A stretch of DNA of 13,324 nucleotides. It comes from JBBSUX01 sp038234045. GTDB taxonomy: Bacteria > Pseudomonadota > Gammaproteobacteria > Burkholderiales > Burkholderiaceae_C. A program made the translations under genes and the position numbers. The notes beneath the pieces are model-generated. The model did no database searches, was not told the origin of the DNA, and saw only the letters and a program-made list of their open reading frames with translations. Below are positions 6,083-13,324 of this stretch, in pieces. Position 1 is the first letter of the stretch, and the number at the start of each line of letters is the position of its first letter. The stretch covers positions 1-13,324 of the forward strand of contig JBBSUX010000076.1 in NCBI GenBank assembly GCA_038234045.1. The letters run 5' to 3'.

Positions 6083-6952
6083 ATGGACCTCACCACTTTC
6101 CTGATCCAGTGCCTCAACAGCGTGCAGTACGGGCTGCTGCTGTTCCTGGTGGCGAGCGGGCTGACGCTGATTTTCGGAATCATGGGCGTCATCAATCTGG
6201 CGCACGGCAGCTTCTACATGATCGGCGCGTACATGGCGTTCACGCTGAGTGCGCTGGTTGGTAACTTCGTGCTGGCGCTTTTTTTGGGCGTCGTGCTTTC
6301 AGTGGTGCTGGGCTATGTGCTGGAGTGGTGTTTCTTCAGCTTTCTCTACGAACGCGAACATCTTTCGCAGGTGCTGATGACCTACGGGCTGATTCTGGTA
6401 TTTGAGGAGCTGCGCAGTATCCTGGTGGGCGACGACGTGCATGGCGTGCAGGTGCCGGGCTGGCTTGCGGGTGGCATCGCGATCGGTAACGACATGACGT
6501 ATCCGGTCTACCGGCTTTTTCTCTCGGCGGTGTGCATTGCAGTGGCGACGGCGATGTACATCGCCATCCGCAATACCCGCATCGGCATGGTGGTGCGGGC
6601 CGGTTCTACCAACCGCGAGATGGTGCAAGCGCTTGGCATCGATATCGCACTGCTGTTTCGCATCGTCTTCGCTGTGGGCGTGGCGTTGGCCGTGCTGGCC
6701 GGAATGCTGGCGGCGCCGGTGTCATCGGTCTATCCCGGTATGGGCGCTTCGGTGCTGATCATTTGTTTTGTGGTGGTGGTAATCGGCGGTATCGGCTCGG
6801 TCAAGGGCGCGCTGGTGGCATCGTTGCTGGTGGGTTTTGTCGATACCTTCGGCAAGGTGTTCTGGCAGCAGGCTTCGGGCGCGCTGATCTATGTGCTGAT
6901 GGCCGCCATCCTCTTGTGGAAACCACAGGGTTTGTTCAGGCAAGGGACGTGA
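6083..6952 (+). CDS. Liv-type ABC transporter permease, LivH family
   Basis: A 289-residue inner-membrane permease with about eight hydrophobic segments. The opening (LNSVQYGLLLFLVASGLTLIFGIMGVINLAHGSFYMIGAY) is the standard LivH signature. It also has MTYGLILVFEELRSILVGD and the cytoplasmic coupling-loop region NTRIGMVVRAGSTNREMVQALGID, which contacts the ATPases. The C-terminal part VVVVIGGIGSVKGALVASLLVGFVDTFGK is also typical. It pairs with the LivM-like permease to form the membrane channel. The start at 6083 has no visible Shine-Dalgarno; a perfect hairpin ends 25 nt upstream. Substrate specificity is inferred from the cluster, not from this sequence. Confidence 0.88.
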   Translation: MDLTTFLIQCLNSVQYGLLLFLVASGLTLIFGIMGVINLAHGSFYMIGAYMAFTLSALVGNFVLALFLGVVLSVVLGYVLEWCFFSFLYEREHLSQVLMTYGLILVFEELRSILVGDDVHGVQVPGWLAGGIAIGNDMTYPVYRLFLSAVCIAVATAMYIAIRNTRIGMVVRAGSTNREMVQALGIDIALLFRIVFAVGVALAVLAGMLAAPVSSVYPGMGASVLIICFVVVVIGGIGSVKGALVASLLVGFVDTFGKVFWQQASGALIYVLMAAILLWKPQGLFRQGT

Positions 6953-6957
6953 AATCT

Positions 6958-7051
6958 AGCTCGCCCCCAGTCTTCGCGCACTTCGTGTCGCTTCGTCAAC
7001 TCCCTTCCGGGGGCGGCACTGGCGGTCTGGCAAAGCCAGTCCCGCAGTGCC
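6958..7051 (+). repeat. Intergenic hairpin repeat, copy 2
   Basis: This is the second copy of the element at 5763-5856, beginning 5 nt after the first permease stop. Its 3' part, 7015-7051, folds into a 37-nt hairpin: GGCACTG with CAGTGCC, CGG with CCG, CTGGC with GCCAG, AAA loop. Relative to copy 1, several stem positions changed on both sides (GACACC/GGTGTC versus GCACTG/CAGTGC), so pairing is kept by compensating changes. Confidence 0.7.
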
Positions 7052-7082
7052 CAAGAGCGTCATGGCCGTGGGCACTATTCGA

Positions 7083-8153
7083 ATGTTCGTTGTGCACATT
7101 GCGCTTGGGAGAACTGAACTGAACCGTGGACTCTCTTTACCGCCGGTGGGCGCCCTGTGGGGCTGGGTGGCAGTGTTTGCATTGTTGGCACTGTTCCCGT
7201 TTCTGCCGGCGCCGATTGCGACCGAGTTTCATCTCGAGCTGGGCGCCAAGGTGCTGATCATGGCGATCTTTGCGCTGAGCCTGCAGTTGCTGGTGGGTTT
7301 CACCGGTCTGGTGAGCCTGGGGCACGCGGCGTATTTCGGGCTTGCCGCCTATGCGGTTGCGCTGCTGGCACCTCAGTCGAACGTGGGCAACGGCTGGCTG
7401 TTGCTGGGCGCATCGGTGGGCGCGGCAGCCTTGCTGGCGCTGGCGGTGGGGCTGCTGGTACTGCGCACCAGCGGCATCTACTTCATCATGGTGACGCTGG
7501 CTTTTGCTCAACTTGTGTATTTCGTGTTCCACGACACAGCGATTGCCGGAGGTAGCGACGGCACCTACCTGTACTTCAAGCCGGAATTCAATGTGTTCGG
7601 CAAGCGGCTCTGGGATCTGGAACAGGTGCCGCAGTTCTACTGGTTCACGCTGGGGCTCACTGTGCTGACGGTGGGTGTGCTGGCACTGGTGCTGCGTTCG
7701 CGTTTTGGTCATGCGCTTGTCGGCATCCGCCACAACGAGCAGCGCATGCGCGCGGCCGGCTACGACACGTTCGTCTACAAGCTTGGCAGCTTCGTGATTG
7801 CAGGCGCACTCGCCGGTGTGGCGGGCTTTCTCTTCGCCGTGCAGCATGGCTATGTAAACCCGGAGATCCTGGCCTGGCACCAGTCCGGCAACGCTTTGCT
7901 GATGGTGATTCTCGGCGGCATCGGCAGTCTGGCCGGCGCCATGCTGGGCGCGTTTTCCTTCGTGCTGCTGGCCGAGTGGTTTCAGAGCATGACAAAACAC
8001 TGGCAACTGCTAATGGGCGGATTCATCATTCTTGCAGTGGCGTTCTTCCCGCGCGGCCTGGTGGGTGCGGGCGCGCAGTGGCGGACATGGCGGCAACGGC
8101 GCGGGGGCGGACTGGCGATGCATGAGGCGCCCGCAGCAGTGGACCTGCCATGA
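7083..8153 (+). CDS. Liv-type ABC transporter permease, LivM family
   Basis: Inner-membrane permease, partner of the LivH-like protein. Family landmarks are LGAKVLIMAIFALSLQLLVGFTGLVSLGHAAYFGLAAYA, LVLRTSGIYFIMVTLAFAQLVYFVFHD, FGHALVGIRHNEQRMRAAGYDTFVYKLGSFVIAGALAGVAGFLF (coupling-loop region) and VILGGIGSLAGAMLGA. The start is uncertain. The frame opens at ATG 7047, inside the hairpin of repeat copy 2. ATG 7062 and ATG 7083 follow, none with a clear ribosome site. CTG 7119 has GGGAG 7 nt before it. I give ATG 7083 (356 residues) because it lies outside the repeat; homologous LivM proteins begin near the first membrane segment. The stop overlaps the next ATG by 4 bp. Confidence 0.87.
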   Translation: MFVVHIALGRTELNRGLSLPPVGALWGWVAVFALLALFPFLPAPIATEFHLELGAKVLIMAIFALSLQLLVGFTGLVSLGHAAYFGLAAYAVALLAPQSNVGNGWLLLGASVGAAALLALAVGLLVLRTSGIYFIMVTLAFAQLVYFVFHDTAIAGGSDGTYLYFKPEFNVFGKRLWDLEQVPQFYWFTLGLTVLTVGVLALVLRSRFGHALVGIRHNEQRMRAAGYDTFVYKLGSFVIAGALAGVAGFLFAVQHGYVNPEILAWHQSGNALLMVILGGIGSLAGAMLGAFSFVLLAEWFQSMTKHWQLLMGGFIILAVAFFPRGLVGAGAQWRTWRQRRGGGLAMHEAPAAVDLP

Positions 8154-8935
8154 ACACTGCCCTTCACGCCCCATCGTCGAGCGCCGCCGATGCCGCAGCC
8201 CTGATCGCCACCGGCCTCACCCGCCGCTTCGGCGCACTGATGGCGGTGGAAGATGTGTCGCTCACCCTGGCGCCGCGCAGCATCCATGCGCTGATTGGCA
8301 CCAACGGCGCGGGTAAATCGACGCTGATCAATCTTCTCTCTGGCGAGCTGCAGGTGAGTGCCGGCAGGCTCGAGCTTGCCGGGCGCGACGCCAGCAGCTG
8401 GTCGCAGCCGCGCCGCGCACGCGCCGGGCTCGGTCGCAGCTATCAGCGCAACACGGTCTTTTTGCCGCTCTCGGTGCACGAGAACTGTCGCCTTGCCGCG
8501 CAGGCGCGCCACCCGCACGCCTGGAAGTTTTGGCAATCCGCGCGTCACTGTTCCGCCAGCAACCGGGCGGCCGACGATGCCATCGAACGCGTTGGTCTCA
8601 CTGGGCTTGGGACGCGGAGCGCCGCCAGTCTTTCACACGGCCAGAAGCGCCAGCTTGAGCTCGCCATGTGCCTGGCAACCGCGCCTAGTGTGCTGCTGCT
8701 CGATGAGCCGCTCGCCGGTATGGGCCCAGATGAATCGGAGCGCATGCTGGAGCTGCTGCGCACCTTGCGCCGCGACCATGCGGTGCTGCTGGTAGAGCAC
8801 GACATGGACGCCGTTTTTGCGGTGGCGGATCGCATTACGGTGATGGTCAATGGCCGGGTCATTGCCAGCGACACGCCCGATGCGGTGCGTGCTGATCCCG
8901 GCGTGCAGGCCGCGTATTTGGGAGGCCATGCATGA
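8150..8935 (+). CDS. Liv-type ABC transporter ATPase, LivG family
   Basis: A 261-residue cytoplasmic ATP-binding subunit. Visible motifs in order: Walker A GTNGAGKST, Q-loop in LGRSYQRN, ABC signature LSHGQKRQLELA, Walker B LLLDEPLAGMGPDE, and switch histidine in LVEHDMD. All ATPase elements are intact. The C-terminal stretch VMVNGRVIASDTPDAVRADPGVQAAYLGGHA is the typical LivG ending. The ATG overlaps the permease stop (ATGA) and its own stop overlaps the next ATG (ATGA), so the last three transporter genes are translationally coupled. It forms the ATPase pair with the LivF-like protein. Confidence 0.9.
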   Translation: MNTALHAPSSSAADAAALIATGLTRRFGALMAVEDVSLTLAPRSIHALIGTNGAGKSTLINLLSGELQVSAGRLELAGRDASSWSQPRRARAGLGRSYQRNTVFLPLSVHENCRLAAQARHPHAWKFWQSARHCSASNRAADDAIERVGLTGLGTRSAASLSHGQKRQLELAMCLATAPSVLLLDEPLAGMGPDESERMLELLRTLRRDHAVLLVEHDMDAVFAVADRITVMVNGRVIASDTPDAVRADPGVQAAYLGGHA

Positions 8936-9735
8936 CGATACTGGCGGAGCGCGCAGCACGGGTGGCGCCCCAAAGCGCTGTGATTTCCCCCGCGCAGGAA
9001 ACGAATGGACGGCCTGCGGCGATGCGAGAAGATCTGCTGATCGACGCGCGGGATGTGCACGCCTGGTACGGGAGCAGCCACATCCTGCACGGCATCGATT
9101 TCTCGCTGGCACCTGGTGAAACCGTTGGCCTCTTGGGGCGCAACGGCATGGGCAAATCCACCCTGATTCGTTCTTTGCTCGGCCATGTGAAGGAGCGCAG
9201 CGGCCGCATCATGGTGATGGGCAAGGACGTCTCCCGCGCCAAGGCCCATGAGGCAGCGCGGCTCGGCATCGCTTATGTGCCCGAAGGCCGTGGCATCTTC
9301 CCCAACCTGACAGTGCGCGAAAACCTGCGCATGGCGGCGCGACCCGGTCTGCAAGGCCAGCGCGACTGGACGGAAGCGCGCATTCTCGACACTTTTCCGC
9401 GACTGGCCGAGCGCTTGGGACATCTCGGCGCGCAGCTCTCGGGGGGGGAGCAGCAGATGCTCTCGATCGGCCGGGCCTTGATGACGCATCCCGAGGCAAT
9501 CGTGCTGGATGAGGCCACTGAAGGCCTGGCGCCGCTGATCGTCGACGAGATCTGGCGCGTGATCAGCCTCATCCGGGCCACCGGAATGGCGACCTTGGTG
9601 GTGGACCGCGACTATCGCCGCGTGGCGGCCCAGGCGGACCGTCTGGTGGTGTTGCAAAAGGGACGCGTCGTGCTGCAAGGCCGCGCCAGCGAGGTGCGCC
9701 AATCGCCGGAGCTGGAGACTTTCATCGGGCTGTGA
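8932..9735 (+). CDS. Liv-type ABC transporter ATPase, LivF family
   Basis: A 267-residue ATP-binding subunit. Motifs: Walker A GRNGMGKST, Q-loop in IAYVPEGRGIFPNLTVREN (the PEGRGIFP form is LivF-typical), signature LSGGEQQMLSIGRAL, and Walker B IVLDEATEGLAPLIV. The switch region reads LVVDRDYRRV instead of the usual LivF VEQN; related aromatic-acid cluster ATPases often have DKN there (family recollection). About 36 residues precede the conserved DLLIDARDVHAWYG. ATG 8932 is favoured by the 4-bp overlap with the previous stop; ATG 9022 is an alternative without a ribosome site. Eight G residues in a row (9441-9448) lie within the signature codons. This is the last gene of the transporter operon; a convergent gene begins 50 bp further on. 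Confidence 0.88.
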   Translation: MTILAERAARVAPQSAVISPAQETNGRPAAMREDLLIDARDVHAWYGSSHILHGIDFSLAPGETVGLLGRNGMGKSTLIRSLLGHVKERSGRIMVMGKDVSRAKAHEAARLGIAYVPEGRGIFPNLTVRENLRMAARPGLQGQRDWTEARILDTFPRLAERLGHLGAQLSGGEQQMLSIGRALMTHPEAIVLDEATEGLAPLIVDEIWRVISLIRATGMATLVVDRDYRRVAAQADRLVVLQKGRVVLQGRASEVRQSPELETFIGL

Positions 9736-9785
9736 CCAAGCAGAAGCGTCCAGTTGCCTGAGCCGCGTCGATTGCTGCTGTGGCT

Positions 9786-10472
9786 TCAGTCGCGCGAAAG
9801 CCGATACGGCTCCTCGAAGGGCCGGAAGTCTTTTTCCTCCAAGGCTTCGGCAATCCACTGCTGCACAGCTGGTAAAGCGGTGACGCGGTCCACATAGGCC
9901 TGTATTTCGGCTGGCACCGGCAAGCCGAAGGTGTTGAGTCGCATGCAGACCGGCGCGAAGAACGCGTCGGCGATGCTGAATGCGCCGAACAGCATTGGAC
10001 CACCATGCTGATCGAGCAGCTCTGACCACATCTGCACCAGCCTCGCCACATCGGCACGTACGCCGGGCTGATCACGCCATATGAGCGCACCGGCATCGTG
10101 CAATTGCGCCTCAATGTTCATGCCGCAATGGCTACGCAAACTGGTGAAGCCCGAGTGCATCTCCGCCACCACGCTGCGGGTGCGGGCCCGCGCGGATGGG
10201 TCAGCGGGCCACAGATGCAGTTCGGGAAAGCGTTCGGCCAGTGTCTCTGCAATGGCCAGCGAATCCCAAACCGCCAGCGAGCCATCGAGAAGCACCGGCA
10301 CCTTGCCGGCGGGATTGAGCGAGCGCAAGGATTGATGGAATTCCGAATCCGCATCGAAGGAGTCGAAGCGGAGCAGGCGTTCGGTAAAAGCGATACCCGT
10401 CTGCCGCATCAGGACCCATATGCGCATGGACCAGGACGAGTAGTTTTTGTTGCCGATGACGAGTGTGAGCAT
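9786..10472 (-). CDS. Glutathione S-transferase family protein
   Basis: A 228-residue cytoplasmic protein with a thioredoxin-fold N-terminal domain at about 1-80 and an all-helical C-terminal domain. Residues 7-17 (GNKNYSSWSMR) carry the serine-rich active-site segment of a bacterial GST subgroup; Ser12, Ser13 or Ser15 may activate glutathione. NPAGKVPVL supplies the cis-proline and WDSLAIAE the glutathione gamma-glutamyl contact. MLFGAFSIADAFFAPV is the GST C-terminal N-capping region. The frame is open to 10808, but ATG 10472 starts exactly at the fold and has GGAAGGG about 9 nt upstream. It converges on the transporter operon and diverges from the diguanylate cyclase gene. Any link to aromatic catabolism is only positional; the substrate is unknown. 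Confidence 0.85.
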   Translation of the reverse strand: MLTLVIGNKNYSSWSMRIWVLMRQTGIAFTERLLRFDSFDADSEFHQSLRSLNPAGKVPVLLDGSLAVWDSLAIAETLAERFPELHLWPADPSARARTRSVVAEMHSGFTSLRSHCGMNIEAQLHDAGALIWRDQPGVRADVARLVQMWSELLDQHGGPMLFGAFSIADAFFAPVCMRLNTFGLPVPAEIQAYVDRVTALPAVQQWIAEALEEKDFRPFEEPYRLSRD

Positions 10473-10567
10473 GAAAAGGTGCCCTTCCGAAAAAAAGTAT
10501 TTTGGGTTAAGGCATCGGTGACCTGCGGAATTGCAAATTCGCGACAGCCCTGCGCGAGGGTCAAACC

Positions 10568-10573
10568 TACAAT
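10568..10573 (+). promoter_or_regulatory. Possible -10 element of the diguanylate cyclase gene
   Basis: TACAAT (5 of 6 consensus bases) lies only 7 nt before ATG 10581, so transcription would start at or next to the start codon and give a leaderless mRNA. No good -35 is visible at 16-18 nt and no Shine-Dalgarno precedes the ATG. Weak evidence. Confidence 0.3.
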
Positions 10574-10580
10574 TTAGACG

Positions 10581-12521
10581 ATGTCGACGCCTCTTCCTCG
10601 CGCCGCGGCTTTTCCGCAGTGGTTCGGTGTCGACTCCACGCGGCTGATGTGGCTGCTCGCGTGGGCAGCCACCTGGGGTTTGCTTGCGCTTGTGTGGTCC
10701 ACCACATCGCCCTTTACCGCCGTGCGGCAGATTGAAGGCTCGCCTCTTGCTTCGCCCGCGCCTGAGCTGCGGCGGTTGGCTGAGCAGGGGTTGCCGCTTT
10801 CCGGCCACATCGGAGTTTTGGCAGACCCGGATGCGGTCTTGGGCGTAGAGGATCTGCTCGCACCGAAAGCGCAGGCTGCGTTGCGCTACCCTACAGAGGC
10901 ATTTCGCAGCCGTGCCGGTCAGGGGGTGCTGTGGATGCAGTTTTCATTGCACGTGCCGGCCATACCGACTGCATCGGATGCGCCCACCGATGACGGTCGC
11001 TGGCTGCTTGCAGTGCCCTCCGTGGCCGCGCGCGATGTGCGGCTGTACGGGCCATTCGATGCGAATGGTCGTGAGCTATCGCTGCCCGTCGTCACAGGGG
11101 GCGATCATCCCTACGCTGACCGCCCGCTGGAGAGTGAGCGCATGGTGCTGCCGTTCCATGTGCCAGGCCCGGGGCTCTACCGCTTCGTCCTGCGCGCCGA
11201 CGCGCTTGCGACCCAGGTTTATGCGCTTCGTATCTGGAAGCCCATTGACTACCTGTTGGCGAAACAGGGCAAGCGCATGTTCGACGGCATCTGCTACGGC
11301 GTCGTGCTGGCGATGCTGGTCTACAACCTTCTGCTTTTGCTCAGTTTCCGCGAGCGGGTGTATGCCTATTACCTGCTGAACTGCGCTGCTGCCTTGCTGA
11401 CCATTGCCGGCTACAACGGGCATGTGGCGCGCTACATGCTGCCGGATTCTCCTCAAATAGCGCAGTGGCTTTATTCCGCTGCGCCGGTATTGTGGCTGGT
11501 GTTCGCCATGCAGTTCGGTCGACATTTCCTGGCGCTGCGCCAGCATGCGCCTCGTATCGACGCCGCAGTTCTCTCGCTGGAAATGATGGCGCTTGCATCG
11601 GTCGCTTTCAGCGTTGAGCTTCCGACAGGTTGGCTTGCGCACGTGCTGGAGATGGGCTTGTTCAGTGGCTCGGCGCTGCTCGTCGCGGGCGGAGTGGCAG
11701 CAATCAGGGCCGGCTTCAGACCGGCATGGATCTACCTGTGCGGGATTTCGCTGCTGGTCGCCGCAGCTACTTCCCTCATGCTCGCCGATTGGGGCTTGTG
11801 GAGCTGGAGCTACATGAGGGTTGACATGCTGCAGCTCGGCCTCTGTGCCGAACTAGTTGTGTTCTCGCTGGCGCTAGGCAGCCGCATTCACCTGATGCGG
11901 CTCACCGAGCAAAAGCTGCATGCACGCACCCGAACGCTGACCCGTCAGGCTCAGACGGACTACCTTACCGGAATCTCCAACCGTGCAGGCCTCGCTGCCC
12001 GGGCGCAACAGATCTTTGCAACCGGCATTCCTATGTCGCTGATGCTGCTCGATCTGGATGATTTCAAACCGGTCAATGATGAGTATGGCCATGCTGCGGG
12101 TGACCGCGTACTTGAAGCCGTTGCTTCCCGTTTGCGCCGTGAATTGCGCGAAGGCGATCTGGTCGCGCGGCTCGGCGGAGACGAGTTCGTGGTGCTTCTG
12201 CCTGGCCGCTCCGATCATGCGGCCTTGACCGTGTTGGCGCAGCGGTTTGTAGAGCAGCTGCATGCACCCGTGCAGTTCGGTGGCGTTGCGCTATCGGTCA
12301 GCTGCAGTATTGGTATTGCCCGGTTTCCCGAGAACGCCAGCGACTTGGACAGCCTGCTGCACGCGGCAGACGAAGCCATGTATTTTTGCAAGCGCGGCCA
12401 TCGCCCGGGTTTCGCATTTCCAGAAGATGTCGCTGCGCACGGCAAGCTTGGTGCGGATGTGGCTCCATTCGCCGGTCCCGGCTTCAGCCGCTCGCTGCGC
12501 AGGGTGATCAGGAAGGACTAA
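10581..12521 (+). CDS. Membrane diguanylate cyclase, 7TMR-DISM sensor plus GGDEF domain
   Basis: A 646-residue inner-membrane protein predicted to make cyclic di-GMP from two GTP. Layout: short cytoplasmic N terminus; one membrane segment (about 22-40, LMWLLAWAATWGLLALVW); a periplasmic 7TMR-DISM extracellular domain (about 65-215, with VLWMQFSLHVP and PGPGLYRFVLRAD); a seven-helix membrane block (about 230-430); a short linker helix; and a GGDEF domain (about 455-610). The active motif GGDEF is intact at 532-536. LDDFKPVNDEYGHAAGD supplies metal and GTP contacts. REGD at 523-526, five residues before GGDEF, fits the RxxD inhibitory site, so product feedback is likely. No EAL domain. The periplasmic domain type often binds carbohydrates or other small ligands; its ligand here is unknown. 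It starts 108 bp from the divergent GST. Confidence 0.9.
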   Translation: MSTPLPRAAAFPQWFGVDSTRLMWLLAWAATWGLLALVWSTTSPFTAVRQIEGSPLASPAPELRRLAEQGLPLSGHIGVLADPDAVLGVEDLLAPKAQAALRYPTEAFRSRAGQGVLWMQFSLHVPAIPTASDAPTDDGRWLLAVPSVAARDVRLYGPFDANGRELSLPVVTGGDHPYADRPLESERMVLPFHVPGPGLYRFVLRADALATQVYALRIWKPIDYLLAKQGKRMFDGICYGVVLAMLVYNLLLLLSFRERVYAYYLLNCAAALLTIAGYNGHVARYMLPDSPQIAQWLYSAAPVLWLVFAMQFGRHFLALRQHAPRIDAAVLSLEMMALASVAFSVELPTGWLAHVLEMGLFSGSALLVAGGVAAIRAGFRPAWIYLCGISLLVAAATSLMLADWGLWSWSYMRVDMLQLGLCAELVVFSLALGSRIHLMRLTEQKLHARTRTLTRQAQTDYLTGISNRAGLAARAQQIFATGIPMSLMLLDLDDFKPVNDEYGHAAGDRVLEAVASRLRRELREGDLVARLGGDEFVVLLPGRSDHAALTVLAQRFVEQLHAPVQFGGVALSVSCSIGIARFPENASDLDSLLHAADEAMYFCKRGHRPGFAFPEDVAAHGKLGADVAPFAGPGFSRSLRRVIRKD

Positions 12522-12551
12522 CCCGGTAGCCTACGGATGCCCAAGCGCAGC

Positions 12552-12570
12552 GGCGGGCTGCACCCCCGCC
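12552..12570. terminator. Weak hairpin between convergent genes
   Basis: GGCGGG (12552-12557) pairs with CCCGCC (12565-12570) around a 7-nt loop, in the 82-bp gap between the cyclase stop and the convergent cyclo-ligase stop. There is no T-tract on either strand, so it is at best a factor-assisted or weak bidirectional terminator. CCGAT-CAG-ATCGG just beyond (from 12598) overlaps the cyclo-ligase stop. Confidence 0.25.
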
Positions 12571-12603
12571 TGAGCAGCACGGGTCGCGCGCAATCCGATC
12601 CGA

Positions 12604-13176
<573 letters not shown>

Positions 13177-13185
13177 AATTCTCCA

Positions 13186-13324
13186 ATGCGATTTTTGAAG
13201 ATTCTGACATCTGCCCTTTCCACAGCCGTGTTCGGTGTGCTTTTAAGCACCACCAGCTTGGGTGCAATGGCGCAACCGATCAACCCATCTGCCGGGGATG
13301 AGGTGCTGATGGAGATGTCAAAGG
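13186..13324 (+). CDS. Secreted protein, probable lytic murein transglycosylase (partial, cut by right edge)
   Basis: ATG 13186 opens a frame of 46 complete codons that runs off the window without a stop. Residues 1-29 form a classic signal peptide: basic MRFLK, hydrophobic LTSALSTAVFGVLLSTTSLG, cleavage after AMA. The mature start QPINPSAGDEVLMEMSK resembles the N terminus of soluble lytic transglycosylases of Burkholderiales, which commonly sit divergent to the cyclo-ligase gene (recollection). No catalytic domain is visible, so the function is tentative, though the coding call is firm. There is no Shine-Dalgarno; CATAAT at 13174-13179 is a possible -10 that would give a leaderless mRNA. 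Confidence 0.6.
   Translation, partial: MRFLKILTSALSTAVFGVLLSTTSLGAMAQPINPSAGDEVLMEMSK

Noticed and set aside
7137..8006. Minus-strand 289-codon ORF rich in Gln, His and Arg
   Set aside because: Antisense of hydrophobic permease codons produces exactly this composition; no independent start signal.
9736..9785. Terminator in the 50-bp gap between convergent livF-like and GST genes
   Set aside because: Only short imperfect complementarity and no T-tract; nothing to support a call.
8545..10029. Minus-strand 494-codon ORF spanning both ATPase genes and part of the GST gene
   Set aside because: Longest antisense frame in the window, but low-complexity Arg/Ser/His content, no domain, and overlaps three well-supported genes.
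10473..10808. 112-residue N-terminal extension of the GST-family protein
   Set aside because: The GST fold begins exactly at ATG 10472 with a ribosome site; the extension overlaps the divergent cyclase start.

Overview
The window looks like chromosomal DNA of a betaproteobacterium, most likely Burkholderiales/Comamonadaceae. Reasons: high G+C; the aerobic benzoyl-CoA (box) pathway genes with a BoxR-type regulator; protein flavours typical of that family; and two intergenic hairpin repeat types (5763-5856 with 6958-7051, and about 5961-6025) that I recognise from memory as common between Comamonadaceae genes.

Positions 1-4449 hold benzoate activation and its control. On the minus strand are the N-terminal part of boxC (ring-opening benzoyl-CoA-dihydrodiol lyase, cut by the left edge) and boxR (XRE helix-turn-helix fused to a shikimate-kinase-like sensor domain). 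Divergent from boxR is benzoate-CoA ligase, overlapped by 4 bp by an alpha/beta hydrolase. Both regulatory gaps carry a good sigma70-type promoter. Both also carry the 10-mer ATAGTGCATG, which near the ligase extends to TGCA-N6-TGCATGCA, the layout known for BzdR/BoxR operators.

Positions 4524-9735 are a complete five-gene ABC importer of the branched-chain amino acid (Liv) type: periplasmic binding protein, two permeases and two ATPases, all on the plus strand behind the hydrolase. The context suggests benzoate or a related aromatic acid as substrate. Two diverged copies of a ~94-bp repeat, each able to fold into a 37-nt hairpin, sit just after the binding-protein gene and just after the first permease gene.

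Positions 9786-13324 are unrelated housekeeping and signalling genes: a glutathione S-transferase-family protein (-), a membrane diguanylate cyclase with a 7TMR-DISM sensor (+), 5-formyltetrahydrofolate cyclo-ligase (-), and the secretion-signal end of a probable lytic transglycosylase (+) cut by the right edge. The last two start codons diverge across only 9 bp.

Likely logic of the left part: the importer and ligase supply benzoyl-CoA; BoxR senses benzoyl-CoA and releases the boxC and ligase-importer promoters; BoxC and its off-window partners then open the epoxidised ring. I found no mobile element, phage gene, CRISPR array, RNA gene or unknown defence-like system. The less-described material is the operator layout, the hairpin repeats inside the transporter operon and the hydrolase of unknown substrate.
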